Assembly (NCBI RefSeq): GCF_021917145.1
Contig: NC_061081.1
Span: 7,631,153 to 7,695,152, forward strand
Source of the DNA: Hypomesus transpacificus
Lineage: Eukaryota; Chordata; Actinopteri; Osmeriformes; Osmeridae
Reading direction: 5' to 3'
DNA: 64,000 nucleotides
Both the position numbers and the translations under genes were made by a program. This document shows positions 25,701 to 38,384 of this stretch, piece after piece. The notes under the pieces are model-generated. The model saw only the letters and a list, made by a program, of their open reading frames with translations, had not been told where the DNA came from and made no database searches. How positions within the stretch are numbered: the first letter of the stretch is position 1; every line of letters starts with the position of its first letter.

Positions 25701-28445
25701 GCCCACTCTGCGGGTGTAGTGCAGGCAGTTCTTTGTGACGTGGGACTGGAAGTGGACCGAGCGACAGATGGCTCCACACTCCGGGCAGATATAAGGTGAC
25801 TTGTGCTGGTGGATCCGTTGATGGGAGGTGAAACTGCACTGGTTGGGCAGCAGCATTTGGCAGATAGTGCAGGTTTTCTATGAATGCAAAAGGAGTTGCA
25901 AGACACACGTCAGCTCTGTTGAAATGTACTCTTTATTGTGATATTGTTATTGCACTGTGTTTTGAAACACATACTATTCCTTGGCACTGTAATACTGTTA
26001 GAACAGTGTCCTTGATTATCTGCAGCTGCTAAATGAATTAAAATAAGTGTAACGTAACTACTTTATCCCCATTACTCGAAACATACAGCAAAGAAAAACC
26101 AAACATATGCACACCTGTCTACAGGACTCCAGAGGCTGCTGAAAGTGCAAAGCTAGAGAGCTCTCGTCCTGGAACACCTCGCTGCACTCCAGACACTTGA
26201 GACTGTGTCTACAGAGGCGAGGGCTGTCGTCCTCCAGGGGCATGGCTGCCATCTGGGGGGTGCCAGAGGGGGCAGAGATCACTGCTGCCTGGAGTCCCTT
26301 CCCTGGAAGCTGTCTAGTAGAGCACTGGGCCAGGGTGGAGATTTGGGTGGAGGCCGGTGAAAAGGACACGGTAATCATCTGGTCAGCAGGGATTGGCTTT
26401 AGGATGAGGTGAGAGCATTGCATGGCCACACCCTTATCCTTGTGCCCTCGGGCGTGGGACAGCAAACTGCATTTGTTGTAGAAAACCAGGTTTTTGGTGC
26501 AGTGGTTGCAGGTGACCTCGATGCGTACACTGCGGCGGTCGTAGTGCTGCGTGAGGCTCTTCTCCAGGGCAAATGAGTCCTCACACTCCAGGCACTTGTA
26601 GCCTCGCGAAGGCAAGGAGATACAGGCCAAGGAGGGGGGGCTGAGGTTGGGTACATACACCGGTACGGGGTTGATGCTGCTCAGAACCTTGTTAAAGGCC
26701 TCCACCATGGAGCTCTGAGAGCTGGCCAACACCTGGATCCTGGAGAGCTTCCTAGGAACCTGCAGCTGGCCCTGGGCTGCCAGAAGAGCCTGCGTGATGG
26801 GCTGCTGCTGCAATGGCTTTGACAGGACCTGGTGGAACTCAGTGGCCAAGGTTGTCTGAGGCAGGAGGTTTAAGTTGGTGAGGTGGACGGTTTTTGGTAT
26901 GAGTTTGGCGTTGGCCAGGCTGGAGGTTTGCACCATGACGGCCTGCTGCTGGATGGCATTGGCCGCCTTGAGGATGGCACTGCTGGCACTCTGCACTGAG
27001 GTGGCAGGGATGACCGTAGCCTTTACGGTGGTGTTGTTGGCCAGTTTCAGGTTGATGACCTGGGACCCTGCTGTCTTTACCGCCGACACGGGCAAGAAGG
27101 CTGTGGCCACGGGCTTGATGGTCATCTGTTTGGTTATTTCCATGGTGGGACCTGCGGAACTGGCTATAACCATGGCAGGCAGGGAGGTCCGTGCTTGGGT
27201 GGAGAATATGGAGGTAGACATGGGGGAGGAGAGGATGGAAGAGACCACGATGGAGGCGTTGTTTTCCCCTTTCTTGAGAAACATTGGGTCAAACTCGGGC
27301 AGGACTCTGGTGACAGTGCGTTTGATGTGGCCTGACGAGGTCTTGATGGTTTTGATCCGTACTTTGGGGATGACAGGGGTGCAGCCAGTGGGTGAGGACG
27401 GGGAACCCTTACTGCCACCCTCACTGGGGATGTCGAGTGGGCTGTCAGGCTGTTTAGCCAGTAGCATCTTGGCCGATTCCAAAGGTGACTCCTGTTCTGT
27501 GAGTGTCTCCGTCACCCTAGTGTCTTCTCTGCCCTCCTTGGGAGGCACCCTCTGGGGAGCTTTGGATTCTGTCTGCGTAGTGACTGACTCTGACAGCCCT
27601 GTATCAGCTGTGACTTTGGCACTGAGGGCAGCTAAGGCAGCCATGCAGTAAGAGAGCTTGGCTGACGATTTGGCCTTGTCCTGGGAGATGGTGGATAAAG
27701 CAGCCTGACCTGAATGGTCTCCAGGCTCCCTCACTTCCATGGACTTATCAACCAGGTCTCCGGCTTGGGCCTCCACTTTCCTTGTTTTAAGGGAGTTTTG
27801 CTGGGTAAAACGGCTCAAAGCACCATTGTTTTTGTTGTTTTTATTAACTTTAGATTGATCACAATTTCCATTGGAGCCAGGATTGGCTAGACTGTCTGTC
27901 AATGTGGTGATTTTGGTCTGGTTCTCTCTTTTAATAAGAGGGACTTTTATGGGATCTTGGGCCAGGCGAAAGAATATCTGACTTTTCTGCTGGTCCATAG
28001 GGTCATCCATTTCAGTCTTATCATCATCATCAAACTCCTCTGCGCTAGATATGGGACTGAACTGGTTAAAGGTTGAAGGACTACTGACAGCCTGACTGCA
28101 ACCCCCCACCTGAAAGGATGATTTGTCTGCTCCTTTCATCCCATATCGATTGATAGGCGACATGGCAGGGATGCCATTATGGAGCCCATTGCCAATGGTG
28201 GCATGGGAGTGGACTTCTTTCTCCAACTGGGCATGCTGACTGGCATCCAAGTTGCGGACATTTTTGACGATGACGCTGATGCCTCCATCTGGGCCAGAGG
28301 AGGGGGTGTGGGCCTCGTTCTCTTGGGGGATGCTGGGTTTTTGGTCATCGTGGCTCAACTCGATGGCTGCATTGGGGTCTACCATGTCAGGGATATCGAA
28401 GGCTGCCAGCAGGTCGTCAAAGTCAGGAGTCTTCACATCTCCCAT
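22707..28445 (-). CDS. znf532: Zinc finger protein 532
   Basis: Eight coding exons (complement): 26115-28445, 25696-25877, 25123-25299, 24336-24498, 23923-24195, 23700-23812, 23332-23467 and 22707-23207. They total 3876 bp, or 1291 residues, against about 1300 for human ZNF532. The start is set by [20 protein letters not shown], the conserved N-terminus of the ZNF532/ZNF592/ZNF687 family. Residues about 1-600 are low-complexity and Ser/Thr/Ala-rich. About a dozen C2H2 fingers follow, beginning with [16 protein letters not shown], and the last is [21 protein letters not shown] near the C-terminus. The inferred role is a nuclear protein that works with ZMYND8 and its two paralogs at chromatin, as known for the family. 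The 23700 donor (GTGGGT rather than the overlapping GTACTC) was chosen because it alone preserves the CPHCPD finger frame. An extra acceptor at about 28478 shows that the 5' UTR continues in upstream exons. Confidence 0.96.
23284..23320. repeat. GT microsatellite
   Basis: An imperfect (GT)n run lies in the last znf532 intron, just inside the 23332 donor. Confidence 0.85.
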
Positions 28446-28478
28446 GGTCCTTTCACGGTGGTGACAAGATCAGCCTTA

Positions 28479-31400
28479 GGAGACAAATATGAATGGAGAA
28501 ACATCAGTGCAAATTATTCAAGTCTGACAATCACAACTATTATAACACTCCTGTTGAAAAGCCTTTCCAGAAATGTGAAGGCAGTTATAGAAGCACAAGG
28601 GGAACCAATTCAAATTGTAATACTCAATTTGTTTTTATGAAAGGTTCAACAATCAAGTGTCAGTATACTATTGGCCAAATAGTGCACTTCAATCCACTGC
28701 ATCAATAATACCACTGTCAACCACATGGTGTGCTACTCTCCCTACTGCTATATTCTAGTGACGTACAACTTTATAGCACTATAAGATGGTAAAATAATAC
28801 AATACAACAGTTTCTCATTGAATGTAGTGAGAAAAGTAGCATTACTGTCAAACAAAACAAAAATCTAGAATTTCCCACAATTTCACATCTTTGTCCAAAA
28901 CGGTTCTTGCTTATGTCACATATTATTAGAATTCTCTACACACCAAGTCTCCGATCACATGCAACTTATAACATTCGTCAAACCCTCTATATGTAGTTCT
29001 TCTGAGCAATTTGACAATCATTTACCACTCTATCACTTAGTCTTGCAATCAAATCATAATAAAAACCTTGTATTTAACATGACCCAAATAATGAACTAAT
29101 TTGACAAACATCTAATGTATACTGTAACTTTATTATACATCCAACCCAATTACAAACATGTATTTTCTGTGAATAGATTGTGTACGCATGGGCATGCATT
29201 TGTGAATTGTGTAGTCACTTTGTTGTTTTTAATTTTGAATTTATTTGTGTCTGTTCTTATTATTATTGTAATTATGTTTTATGATTGCAATGTTTACTGT
29301 TTGTAACGCTTTAGGCGCAATAAAGGTGCATTAAAAATAACATTTATTATATATATACAGAATAATAATGTTGTTACGAAGAACTGCAGGAGGGACATTA
29401 TGTCTGCAAGTTGTTTGATTGGAGGCAGAAGACACAGATATGGAGCTGACCAGGGCGGTACTCTAGAAAGCAGGTTATGTGACATACCCGGGTAAGTTAA
29501 CTCCCCAGCTGACACCCAGCGTTGTAGCAACATTTCCAGTAGGCTGCTGCAACATTGCGAATCAGCTGGTGGGTTAACTTACCCGGTTATGTTGCATAAC
29601 CTACTTTCTGGAATACCCCCCAGCTGGAATGAAAGCAGGACTTCTGGTTAATCAAAATGGAGGACAGAGAAGTGTATAGACATGATCAGCTCTTAACATC
29701 TGAACTGGCTAGCAAACACAACAAAACATCTCCCCGGCTACAGATGACAACATTGCCACAAGGAGCAGCCAAGCAAAGAGAAGAAATAGAAAAGAAAGAC
29801 TGAGAAAAAGATTTAGTTTGAGAAGGAGTGGGGAAAAAGAGAAATTAAGAAAATGTGTGTCATGGGGGGGTGCTGCTGATTTCAGAGGAGAGAACAGAAG
29901 ACGTCCTGTAGCATGTTACTAGTGGCAGTAAAACTGCCCAACATATGATAGAATGTAAGAGAATACAAAAGAAAACAATACAACCACGTACCCTAAATTG
30001 AATGGACTAACCATGTCACGTCAACCATTCAAATGACAGTGCCGATAGAAAGACGCAATAGTGGAAGCATGCTAATGAGCCACTTCTCAACCTCTGTCTC
30101 TCTCCAGCCTACAAACCTCCTTCCTTCCTGCCTCTATAGATTCAACATCATCAAACCACCACCCCCATCCATTCCTCCTCACAACACACCAGGGCGCAAA
30201 ACACAGAGGTCAGATTTCATCCCCCAGAGATGTGTGTGGTGTGTGACACTCCTGAGTCATTCTCTGCACTTCTAGCAGCCGCAGCAGACAGACAAGCAAT
30301 GGTCCTGTGAGCTTGGCTCTAGGGCTGCCGGCTAAAGGGCTGTAGACTTGCCCCCCTCCCCTCCTCACCCCCCGCCTCATCCTCAGCTCTCCCTGCCTGC
30401 AGTAAGCCTCGGCTTGCACACCCAAAGTAGAGACTGCAGACGGGCGAATCTGCTACACAACCAGAGACTTCCTGCTGAAGACTCATTCTCAGCTAGAAGG
30501 TCTGCCGTGGAACAGCCAGGGCTATCTCTCTCCCAGTGTAGCACAGAGACTGCATTGTTCCTGAGCCCCCTGTCTGCCTCAAACCAGTTTCAGCCGGTTA
30601 TGGTCACGTAAAGCCTATGCTGCAGAACAGCCACTCAGACACTGTGCGTACTTCTCTGGCTGCAGTGGCTGACTGGATTTATTCATTATAATTAACCGAA
30701 AAACTCTGACGGTGTTGTGGGGGGGCCGTGTTGGTGTTACACATGAGAAGATTCTAGATCAATTCTAGAATGTGCTCCTGATATGTGCCAAACTAATTTG
30801 GAATTCAGGTCACAAACCCAGCTATATAAATAGGCCTTGATAACGCATCAACAACTTCAGTGGGAAAAAACAGCGATACCCTATGGTGGTTTCACAGCTA
30901 TTCTTATGTAAACACAAACCCAGAAGACTGTAATAAACACAGACAAACAGAAGACTCAGAACAGAAAGCATGTGAGTTTAGGCACATATTGTTTTAAACA
31001 AGCTCGGATTGTATGAACAAGCTCTGCAGAACTCAGAATGGGGGAAGGAGCAGCCGCAGAAAAAGTAAGACGTCGGTACCTGGCCCTGTCTGCCTGCATC
31101 TGAGCAAGCTTTCCTGGCTGTCTCACTGGCCGCTTGTCTCTCTGTCTACTCTATGTCTTTTTCTCAGACAGCCTAATTTGGCCATAGAGTAGCCGCTCTG
31201 TCATTATCCCTATAGTCCTAGGTAGCTGTCTGACCCATCTATGAAACAAAGGCCCCTGACACACATACGCAAGCAGTCATTTTTCTTTCTGACACGGGCA
31301 GGGAAAGAACAATACATACACAAACACACAGAAACAGCAATCTAAATGTATGCAGGCATAAAACATGCATACACAGATACACAAAGACAGGGGATAAAGG

Positions 31401-32346
31401 AGATGGTGCCATACCCTTGTCTGTTTTTTCCACTATGAGGAATCTTCCTGGGGAGGCCTCATCATGCACACTGACAGAAGCAATCCAGCCCCCATTCTCC
31501 CCCCTCGGGACAGTGTTCCTGCTCTGTAGGTCGGCCTCAGCCTCAGGCCCAGCCCCAGCCTCGTCTCTCCAGACTCTGCGACATGCATGGAAAAAGGGGC
31601 AGTATTCGACAGCTCGATCAGGCCTTTTGTGTATGTGTGTGTGGAGGGGGGGGCAGAAGTGACTCCTCTGGCTCTGGAGCAGCAGCAGCTGGTGCAGGGA
31701 GGAGAAGTCAGTGAACAGAGGAGAGGAAAGGAGGGGAAGAGAGAGGGAAACATGAGAGAATATGGTGAAAACAAAATTCAAGAGGGCATGGGGTGAATGT
31801 TAAAGAGGTCTAGGCATGTACGGATGCCAAAATAATTAGTAGACCTGATGGACTTAAAGACAGTTAGTGCTTTTATACAGCACAATGGTCCTGCTCTGTA
31901 AGATCAGGGTCTTTTTATTTCCTGTGCAGGGCAACATTTTTAAGATGTTCTTGCCTGGCCTACAGTAGGCCTACGAAGGGCAGACTATCAATAGTAGGCC
32001 TTGGGCTTGTTTCAGTCACAGGGTAACCCGAAGGTATGCTATCTGTTTTTAAATCTGGTTGTTGTTTTATTACAGTTGGACCAAAATGTATAACAAGTCA
32101 ATTTTCATATTAGGGATTTTTTTTTTGAGAGCACACAATAAAACAAAAACTATTGTCATCATGCTGAATAAGTTTGTATTTTTTATACTAATACGGAATA
32201 TTTTGCTACCCAGTTATGACAACAGATGTACAATATGATGTAATATGGGTACAATTCACCTGGATTAATTCTGACAATCTGCCCAGGCTGCATTAGTACG
32301 AGCCACATATACAGTTACCTTAATCTATAAGTAATAGACTACCTAC
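28479..32346. other. Znf532 5' intron region
   Basis: No coding exon was recognised. It is most likely the long intron between the znf532 start-codon exon and the upstream non-coding exons. It carries the Harbinger-like MITE at 29454-29620. Human SEC11C, expected between ZNF532 and GRP, was not seen here. Confidence 0.5.
29454..29620. mobile_element. PIF/Harbinger-like MITE
   Basis: A 167-bp element has inverted arms about 60 bp long: GGCGGTACTCTAGAAAGCAG on the left and the reverse complement of a GGGGGTATTCCAGAAAGTAG version on the right. The arms also share GGGTAAGTTAAC and CAGCTG. It is flanked by CAG (29451-29453 and 29621-29623), which fits the 3-bp CWG target duplication of Harbinger elements. 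The arms differ at roughly one position in six, so it is older than the hAT MITE at 798. There is no coding potential. Confidence 0.7.
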
Positions 32347-32492
32347 CTGAGATGGGTGTCGAGATGGGCTCAGTAGCAAAATGCTGTCTTTGTTGATGTC
32401 ATTTTCTTGGCAGCACTATGTTCAGACAAGAAGACTGTCATAGGCAGAATGCCACCAAACCTTCTCAAATCATCACCAGCATTTTAGTTCAC
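32347..32492 (-). other. znf532: Possible non-coding 5' exon of znf532
   Basis: On the minus strand, a CTTTGCAG acceptor precedes this 146-bp segment and GTAGGTAG follows it. It is placed between the znf532 start exon and a CpG-containing region at 32.6-32.9 kb. No long open frame runs through it. It is supported only by splice-site form and position. Confidence 0.4.
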
Positions 32493-32610
32493 CTGCAAAG
32501 GATACATGTTTGTTTGTCAGCATCAATGAGTCACATTTGCACATAACTATGCTGTCAGTGTTCAGATAATGAAAATGTACATTTAGAGAGGGAGAAGGCC
32601 AGTGTGATAC

Positions 32611-32900
32611 CTTCTTGCTCACAGCTCTGCGCTGTACCGTTGAGAGCTGCACGAAGAGGAGCAGAGGTTGCTGCCCACCCCAATTCATTCAGTCACGTGA
32701 CTCTTCAACGTGTTTTGATTCTTGATTATGACAAGAAAACTGTTACAGCGTCGGACTTATATATCCTAAAGTATTCGAAAGGTATGCTAGGAAACGCGTT
32801 TATTATCTAGGCCTACAAACTATCGGAAACGCGCTATGTGCGAACACTTTCAAAAAGATGTGACGTTAAAGCCGGTGCAGACTTTCGCATACCCACAATG
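32611..32900 (-). promoter_or_regulatory. znf532: Probable znf532 first exon and promoter
   Basis: A minus-strand donor (AAG then GTATCAC) lies at 32610/32611. The sequence beyond it is richer in CpG than its surroundings, with CACGTGA, CGCGTTT, AACGCGC and GACGTTA elements between about 32690 and 32870. This fits a TATA-less housekeeping-style promoter driving transcription toward znf532. The start point is not defined. Confidence 0.4.
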
Positions 32901-35596
32901 CCTTTCGTGATTCTCTGGCACGTATGCCACACAATCAAAGGATCAATAATTATAAAAGTGGGAAATAGGTTTAGACATCAAATTGACTGTCAAAAATCAC
33001 AATTACACTGAAAAAAATCGAATTATTATAACATGAATTGTGTCATCAAGGACTTTTACAAATTTCAATTTGACACAGTCTTTTGTATAGACCATATTTT
33101 TTTTCCATCTCCAGCTGTGGACCATGGTTGCTTGTAGGCCTATGTATTTTACTTAACTTGTCAAAAACGTATTTAGGAATAAAATAACACAATGTCAAGG
33201 CTGTCTTAAAGATCATCAGAAACTAAACTTACAAATTAAAGGACTTACAAGCATCTCATCTCCCCCAGGTACTCAAGGTTCGCTAGAGACACAAATATAA
33301 ATTTGTACATTTTACTATTTTGCATATTACATACATAACTTACATCTTTCAAATTCAACGGCCACCACCAAAAATAGTCTATTCAAGCCTATATGCTAAA
33401 TCCTAAAATAAATGTTTAATTACAGTATTAATATTTCTTCTGTTATTCTTTGATTTAGCATGCATTGAAATATGTCAATGTCCCTGTGAATTTCAAACCA
33501 AGATTATCATGAGTAACGCTGCAATTATTTATACAATGGTTTTTCATGCGTCTTTTTATGTAATTGAAATAGTGAGTAAATGGAACACTATTCATTAATA
33601 TGACACACATCACAGGCTTCCTAATGGCCATTCGAGCATATTATCAACTTTAATTGATATATTCTGCTAAAAGGACAACCCTAAATTACACACTCTTCAT
33701 TGAAAATTCTCCATTGTTGTCATGATACTTTGCCAGTGAGGTCATTTTTGTTAATTGAGCCTTGGGTTTTGACAAGAAGGACCAAACACTGCCATCTAGT
33801 GTCATCTTGATGTCTCAGAGTGACACGGAACACACCAAGTGTGCATGTGTGTCTTCCACTTTGCTTAACTGATGGAAACTCATTAATCTATAATATATGG
33901 ATTTTCTTTTCAAGTTCAGATAAAACACGTTTAACATAACATCTGAAAAGGCTTGATTTGCCATTATTTAAACTGTGTGTGTTACCTAGTGCAACACCAA
34001 CTTAACAAATCTCTTTATATTTTAAGATCCATTGCTTTTACCACTGTTTTGTCCTCATTTGTGGTGTGAGATTACCAAGAGTGATTTACACACAAGAGTG
34101 TTGGGATGCAGAGGATCTGCTAAGGGAAATTAATCAGTTCTGTGAGTCAGTGAGGACAATAGTTGTTAGTAGTTGACATTCAGCTAAATGACGCAATCAG
34201 CAATGAGATGCATCCTTTTTTAAATTATTAACAATTAAGTGCTTCAATATTGACATAGAACACAAAAGGGTAGGATCACATGTTGTTGGCTATTCATAGC
34301 CATATTGAATCATGAACAAATATACAGAACTTATCATGTGCATGATGCCATTCACAGAAGATGTCATGGAAGCAGTCTTACCAGTAATCACTGAAGAGTT
34401 TTACAGCAGTGACAATAGCCAGAGGAAATGCTCAACCTTATCAGTACAAATGTAACCTGCTTGCAACACAAGGCTGCACATTGGGTGGATTGCCAAACTG
34501 TCTGCATCTATTCTTTCTACAGTGATCTTTGTGTCGCAACTGTAATGAATGTGATCACTCAAATATTCACATTTAATCATGAGGACGTGCATAGAAGCCC
34601 ATTTATAACAACAAGCTTCTTACTTAATGCAGTTGATCTTTCTATATTGAGCAGCTTATTGGCTTCACTGATAACTGATTCCATAATGTCCAATATCAAG
34701 ACCACATTCATCCGTAAAGAGAAACATTTGCCTTTGTGTAAAGATGAATGCTGCCCAGTTGCTGTGGTTTGATAGCAAATACCATCCTGGACACTGCTTG
34801 TCTGTTTGTTTGTTCTCATAATTGGTACAATTAGCCTACATGATGTGTTATAACCTTTCGATCTGGTTTGATATAGCTACTTCTGATCTAAAAGAGAGTA
34901 AACGTGGTAGTTAAGGCAATTTATCAAACTTTTAAACGAATTTAGAACCCAAGAGAATCTTACAAATCGATAACCTATTAGAATTTAGGAGAAACGTAGG
35001 ATACTATTTAAATTTAACACATCCTAGGCCAATTAGGTTAATCTGCTTTGCAATGTTAGTGAACCTTGTTATAATATTGGATTGACTAAATCATCCTACG
35101 ATTGTCTCTCATTATTATATGACATATGTTATATGTCTTACAATAGACCTTGTGAAACCACAAATTAGTTTGGGCAATTTGCACCTGCGTGGAAGAAATC
35201 AATTTACTGTTAACATTAGATCGGACGCCAACATTAATGAAAAGACGGTGACATCTCAGTCTCCGGGCAAAGAATCGTTATTGTTTGGATGATGACAGGT
35301 TATTACAATTTGTCATTTTTAATTTGTCATTTTAGCATCATGATGGCGTATGAGTTCAAGATTGCTGACGTATGATGGAAGGCATTTCACTTTCAGCATC
35401 ACCTATTCACAAACATTACTCCCGCGGGATCCTCGTGTGCAACTTCAGAACGTCAAGATCAACAAGTTGGAAGTTTCTTCCAGAAATGATATAAAGGACC
35501 ACCCGTTTTTTGTGTCTGAAGAATGTTTGACTTGCGCATGTAAACTGCTCGGATTAAGTTACAGGACTGCTCTGTACTACTTTTCATTTTTATAAC
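32901..35596. other. Znf532-grp intergenic region
   Basis: AT-rich, with no coding exon recognised. It should hold the grp promoter near 35.4-35.6 kb. A stretch near 33530-33690 has several ATTAAT, TAATTGA and TTAATTGA motifs and could be a conserved non-coding element. Confidence 0.45.
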
Positions 35597-36480
35597 ATGG
35601 GAGAGATCGGGCATCCATGGATTTACAAACCATCGTCATCAATGGTTGTCATTTTGCTATCAATTACATGTGTGATGCAATGTTCAGAGAATCCAGCAAC
35701 TATTGAAAACGTTTATCCACGCGGCAACCACTGGGCAGTAGGTAAGAAGTATTTCAACAATGACAACAACATAGCAGGATTTCTTAACGAGGACATCAAT
35801 GTGAAAATATTAATTATAGAGCTATAACGCAATTTTATAGGTTTATATTAATTCTCAATGTATTGCAGTAGAGAACTGTTTGTGTGTCATCAGATAGGCT
35901 ACGTTTATTGAATCAGAAAAGAGGTCCCACACTTGACATGTACATAGCACCTAGAGCACCATCGGCTCCAATATCCGAATCCATTAAGGTTTTTGGTGTT
36001 TTTACGAAATGTGACATTTTGGCTGTAGTTTTTGTCTTTTGAATATGTGTTAACAAAACAAGTTGTCATAAAAAAGATGTTCCTATGTCTTTCTATCATA
36101 GAAATTTGAAACTTGAAATTGAAATCAGGACCTACAAATTATGAAAATTGTTACATCTTGTGAAAATCTTCTTTCATTATCTTTACAATCTTTATTTGCT
36201 TCCTAGGGCACTTGATGGGTAAGAAGAGCTTAGACAGCCTCTCTGGAGCAGAGGAGCGTGCTCAGGCCAGTGACCATGTGCGTCTCCCAGAAGAAAACAA
36301 ACGTCCATCCAGGCTGTATGGGTCCTTACTGCTTGGACGGGAGGCCCAGAGACAACCCCCCGTCAGACTGGCTCTGTTCCGGAGCAGGCAGCAGGAACAA
36401 CAAAAGAGAGACATGTTTATCCAACAGGTCAGTACTGAATGGTTTCTGTGTGTTGAGGGTTCTCCTGCCTCTCCTACCTG

Positions 36481-36547
<67 letters not shown>

Positions 36548-36766
36548 TTCTCTCTCAGTGTATATATATAAGTATGTTTAGAATGCCGTGCATGTCTTGT
36601 CAGATTCAAATCATAAAATACATTTTTGTCAAATGTGTACTGCAATTTGGCTGTTGTGGCAAACTTTTACTCTACTGGAACTGTTGTGTATTTTTTATTC
36701 TTCTCTCCAAAGTTGGAAAGCCTTCTGCTCCAGGTTCTGAACACAAAGGAGAACAGCGCCAGCTGA
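35597..36766 (+). CDS. grp: Gastrin-releasing peptide precursor
   Basis: Three exons, 35597-35741, 36207-36427 and 36713-36766, total 420 bp or 139 residues. The start has a good context (A at -3, G at +4). It is followed by a hydrophobic signal stretch, MVVILLSITCVMQC. The mature peptide ends in GNHWAVGHLM, the bombesin-family C-terminus, followed by G-KK for alpha-amidation and dibasic cleavage. Exon 1 is cut inside the Gly codon of AVGHLM, as in other grp genes. Exon 2 encodes a charged spacer. In the spliced phase exon 3 reads LESLLLQVLNTKENSAS and stops. It is secreted and acts on bombesin/GRP receptors as a neuropeptide in gut and brain. It is the only plus-strand gene in the window. 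A second open frame in exon 3 is discussed under findings. Confidence 0.95.
36485..36556. repeat. CT microsatellite in grp intron 2
   Basis: An almost pure (CT)n run of about 70 bp lies just downstream of the exon 2 donor. It produces long Leu/Ser or Arg/Glu open frames that are not genes. Confidence 0.97.
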
Positions 36767-37043
36767 AGAATGCTCCCTCATACAACCACACAGAGACTGC
36801 TTAACATCCACACACTCTCTGTCCTACATCTATGGCGACTCATTAGAGCGGTTCACGATTTGAATGACACCCGTGTATTTGATATACTCTTAGTAATCCA
36901 TTTCAAGGGTAAACATATCACTGCTTGTCAAATATGGTTAAGATATTTTCAATTGTTACAATATATTTGTGCCATCTTAATTTTTTGTGATATTTTAATG
37001 GTGTCACCACATACACACCAACCATGTTGTGTTTAGAGCTATT

Positions 37044-37049
37044 AATAAA
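37044..37049 (+). terminator. Candidate grp polyadenylation signal
   Basis: AATAAA lies about 280 bp past the grp stop codon on the coding strand. Confidence 0.45.
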
Positions 37050-37065
37050 TATAATACTGGGATAA

Positions 37066-38378
37066 CTGCATAGTGAATAGCTGTGCATTCACTCATGTTT
37101 CAATATAGGTCATTACTGTTGGAGACTGGTTGAATGGCCCGAGGTGAGTGAGAGATGTAGTAGCAGATATTAACCACAATAAGACAGACAATAACTTATT
37201 TGCAGGCAGTCAGGTTCAAGATTGCATTTTAAAACTCATCGCATAAGAACCTAGGAGGGCAGAGCCAGGATAACCTACTTTAGCCTACATATTTGAATTA
37301 CATACATGTTTTCAATGTTACATTACACATAAAAACCTCATTTGCCATCCTTTTTGAAGCCTACCAAAAGTTACTCTATTGTGGTCAGGTATATGGTTTA
37401 CTATCAACTCATATAAAACATATGAAATAATTTTGTCTGGAAACTCAATTATTGAATGTTGAGCAACCATCTTTTCCTCCAGTGTCTTTTAGCTGTCCAC
37501 TGGAAACAATGGACTTAAGTATTGGGCAAGGGGTTGCTCCCACTAAGAAAAGCTAACTGTCAAAATTTTGTTGGTAAATCTCATCCTGTTCACACAGCAT
37601 TGAGGAGGATTGAACCTATTTCCTCATTTGTCACAGATGAATGATGGTTAATGGGGTACGGACCACTTACACCACTTCCTCCCTCTTCCAGTGTAATCCT
37701 AGTGTCAAAGGAATAGTGTTTGCACAAATCAATGAGGAGGAAATGACACACATCTGTATTCTGAGTCCATGGTACACTGTATTAGTTCTCCTTTATTGTG
37801 GCTGGCATTGTCCAATAAAAGTAAGGCCATTATGATGCAAGACCTTACTGATGAGTTGATACCATGCTGCACGCATTTATATAGTTTTAAGGCTGATCTG
37901 TTGTAAGGAGTTTGTAATGCCGCAAGTGTGGAGATTTAGATTTTGAGGCAGTTGAGGTAATAATAAAACTATGTAAAATATATTGTCTTCGTGGGAAACA
38001 AATTTGCTAAATAGCTTTTTCTTGAACTCATAGAGTTCAATAATGTACCACTAGAGGGAGAAGAGGTTCATGCTTTGATATGAAGATCGAATGAAAAGAA
38101 GAAACGATCATTGTGAAATTCTGTGATTAAGTTTAAAGTAGTTTGTACAGGTTGTTCTGTGTCTTACTAAAACAAGTGTGGAACAAACATTACTCCAAAG
38201 CAAAACAAAATGTAAAACAGAATTTGTTCATTAACACTTAATACAAATGAACAACGGATGCAGAAGATTAAGTTTGGTAAAGTTATGATGAGGTTTCCGC
38301 AAATGGGGAATCTAAATATGATACTACCAAGAAAAAGGATCTTGATAGGAGCCAGATATAAAGTGTGCAAAATAATAG
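37066..38378. other. Grp-rax convergent intergenic region
   Basis: Grp and rax converge here. No coding exon or transposon was recognised. A second AATAAA on the plus strand at about 37813 could serve a longer grp transcript. Confidence 0.45.
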
Positions 38379-38384
38379 TTTATT
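38379..38384 (-). terminator. Candidate rax polyadenylation signal
   Basis: A minus-strand AATAAA lies about 470 bp past the rax stop codon. Confidence 0.4.

Noticed and set aside
26875-27651. 258-residue open frame on the plus strand
   Set aside because: It lies wholly opposite the znf532 main exon, which has strong family identity. The antisense frame is a by-product.
31239-31796. Overlapping frames of 110-180 residues on both strands
   Set aside because: Low-complexity Leu/Ser/Cys-rich translations with no splice logic or known domain. At most this is non-coding znf532 leader.
36262-36645. Leu/Ser and Arg/Glu-rich frames around the CT run
   Set aside because: They come from the dinucleotide microsatellite in grp intron 2.
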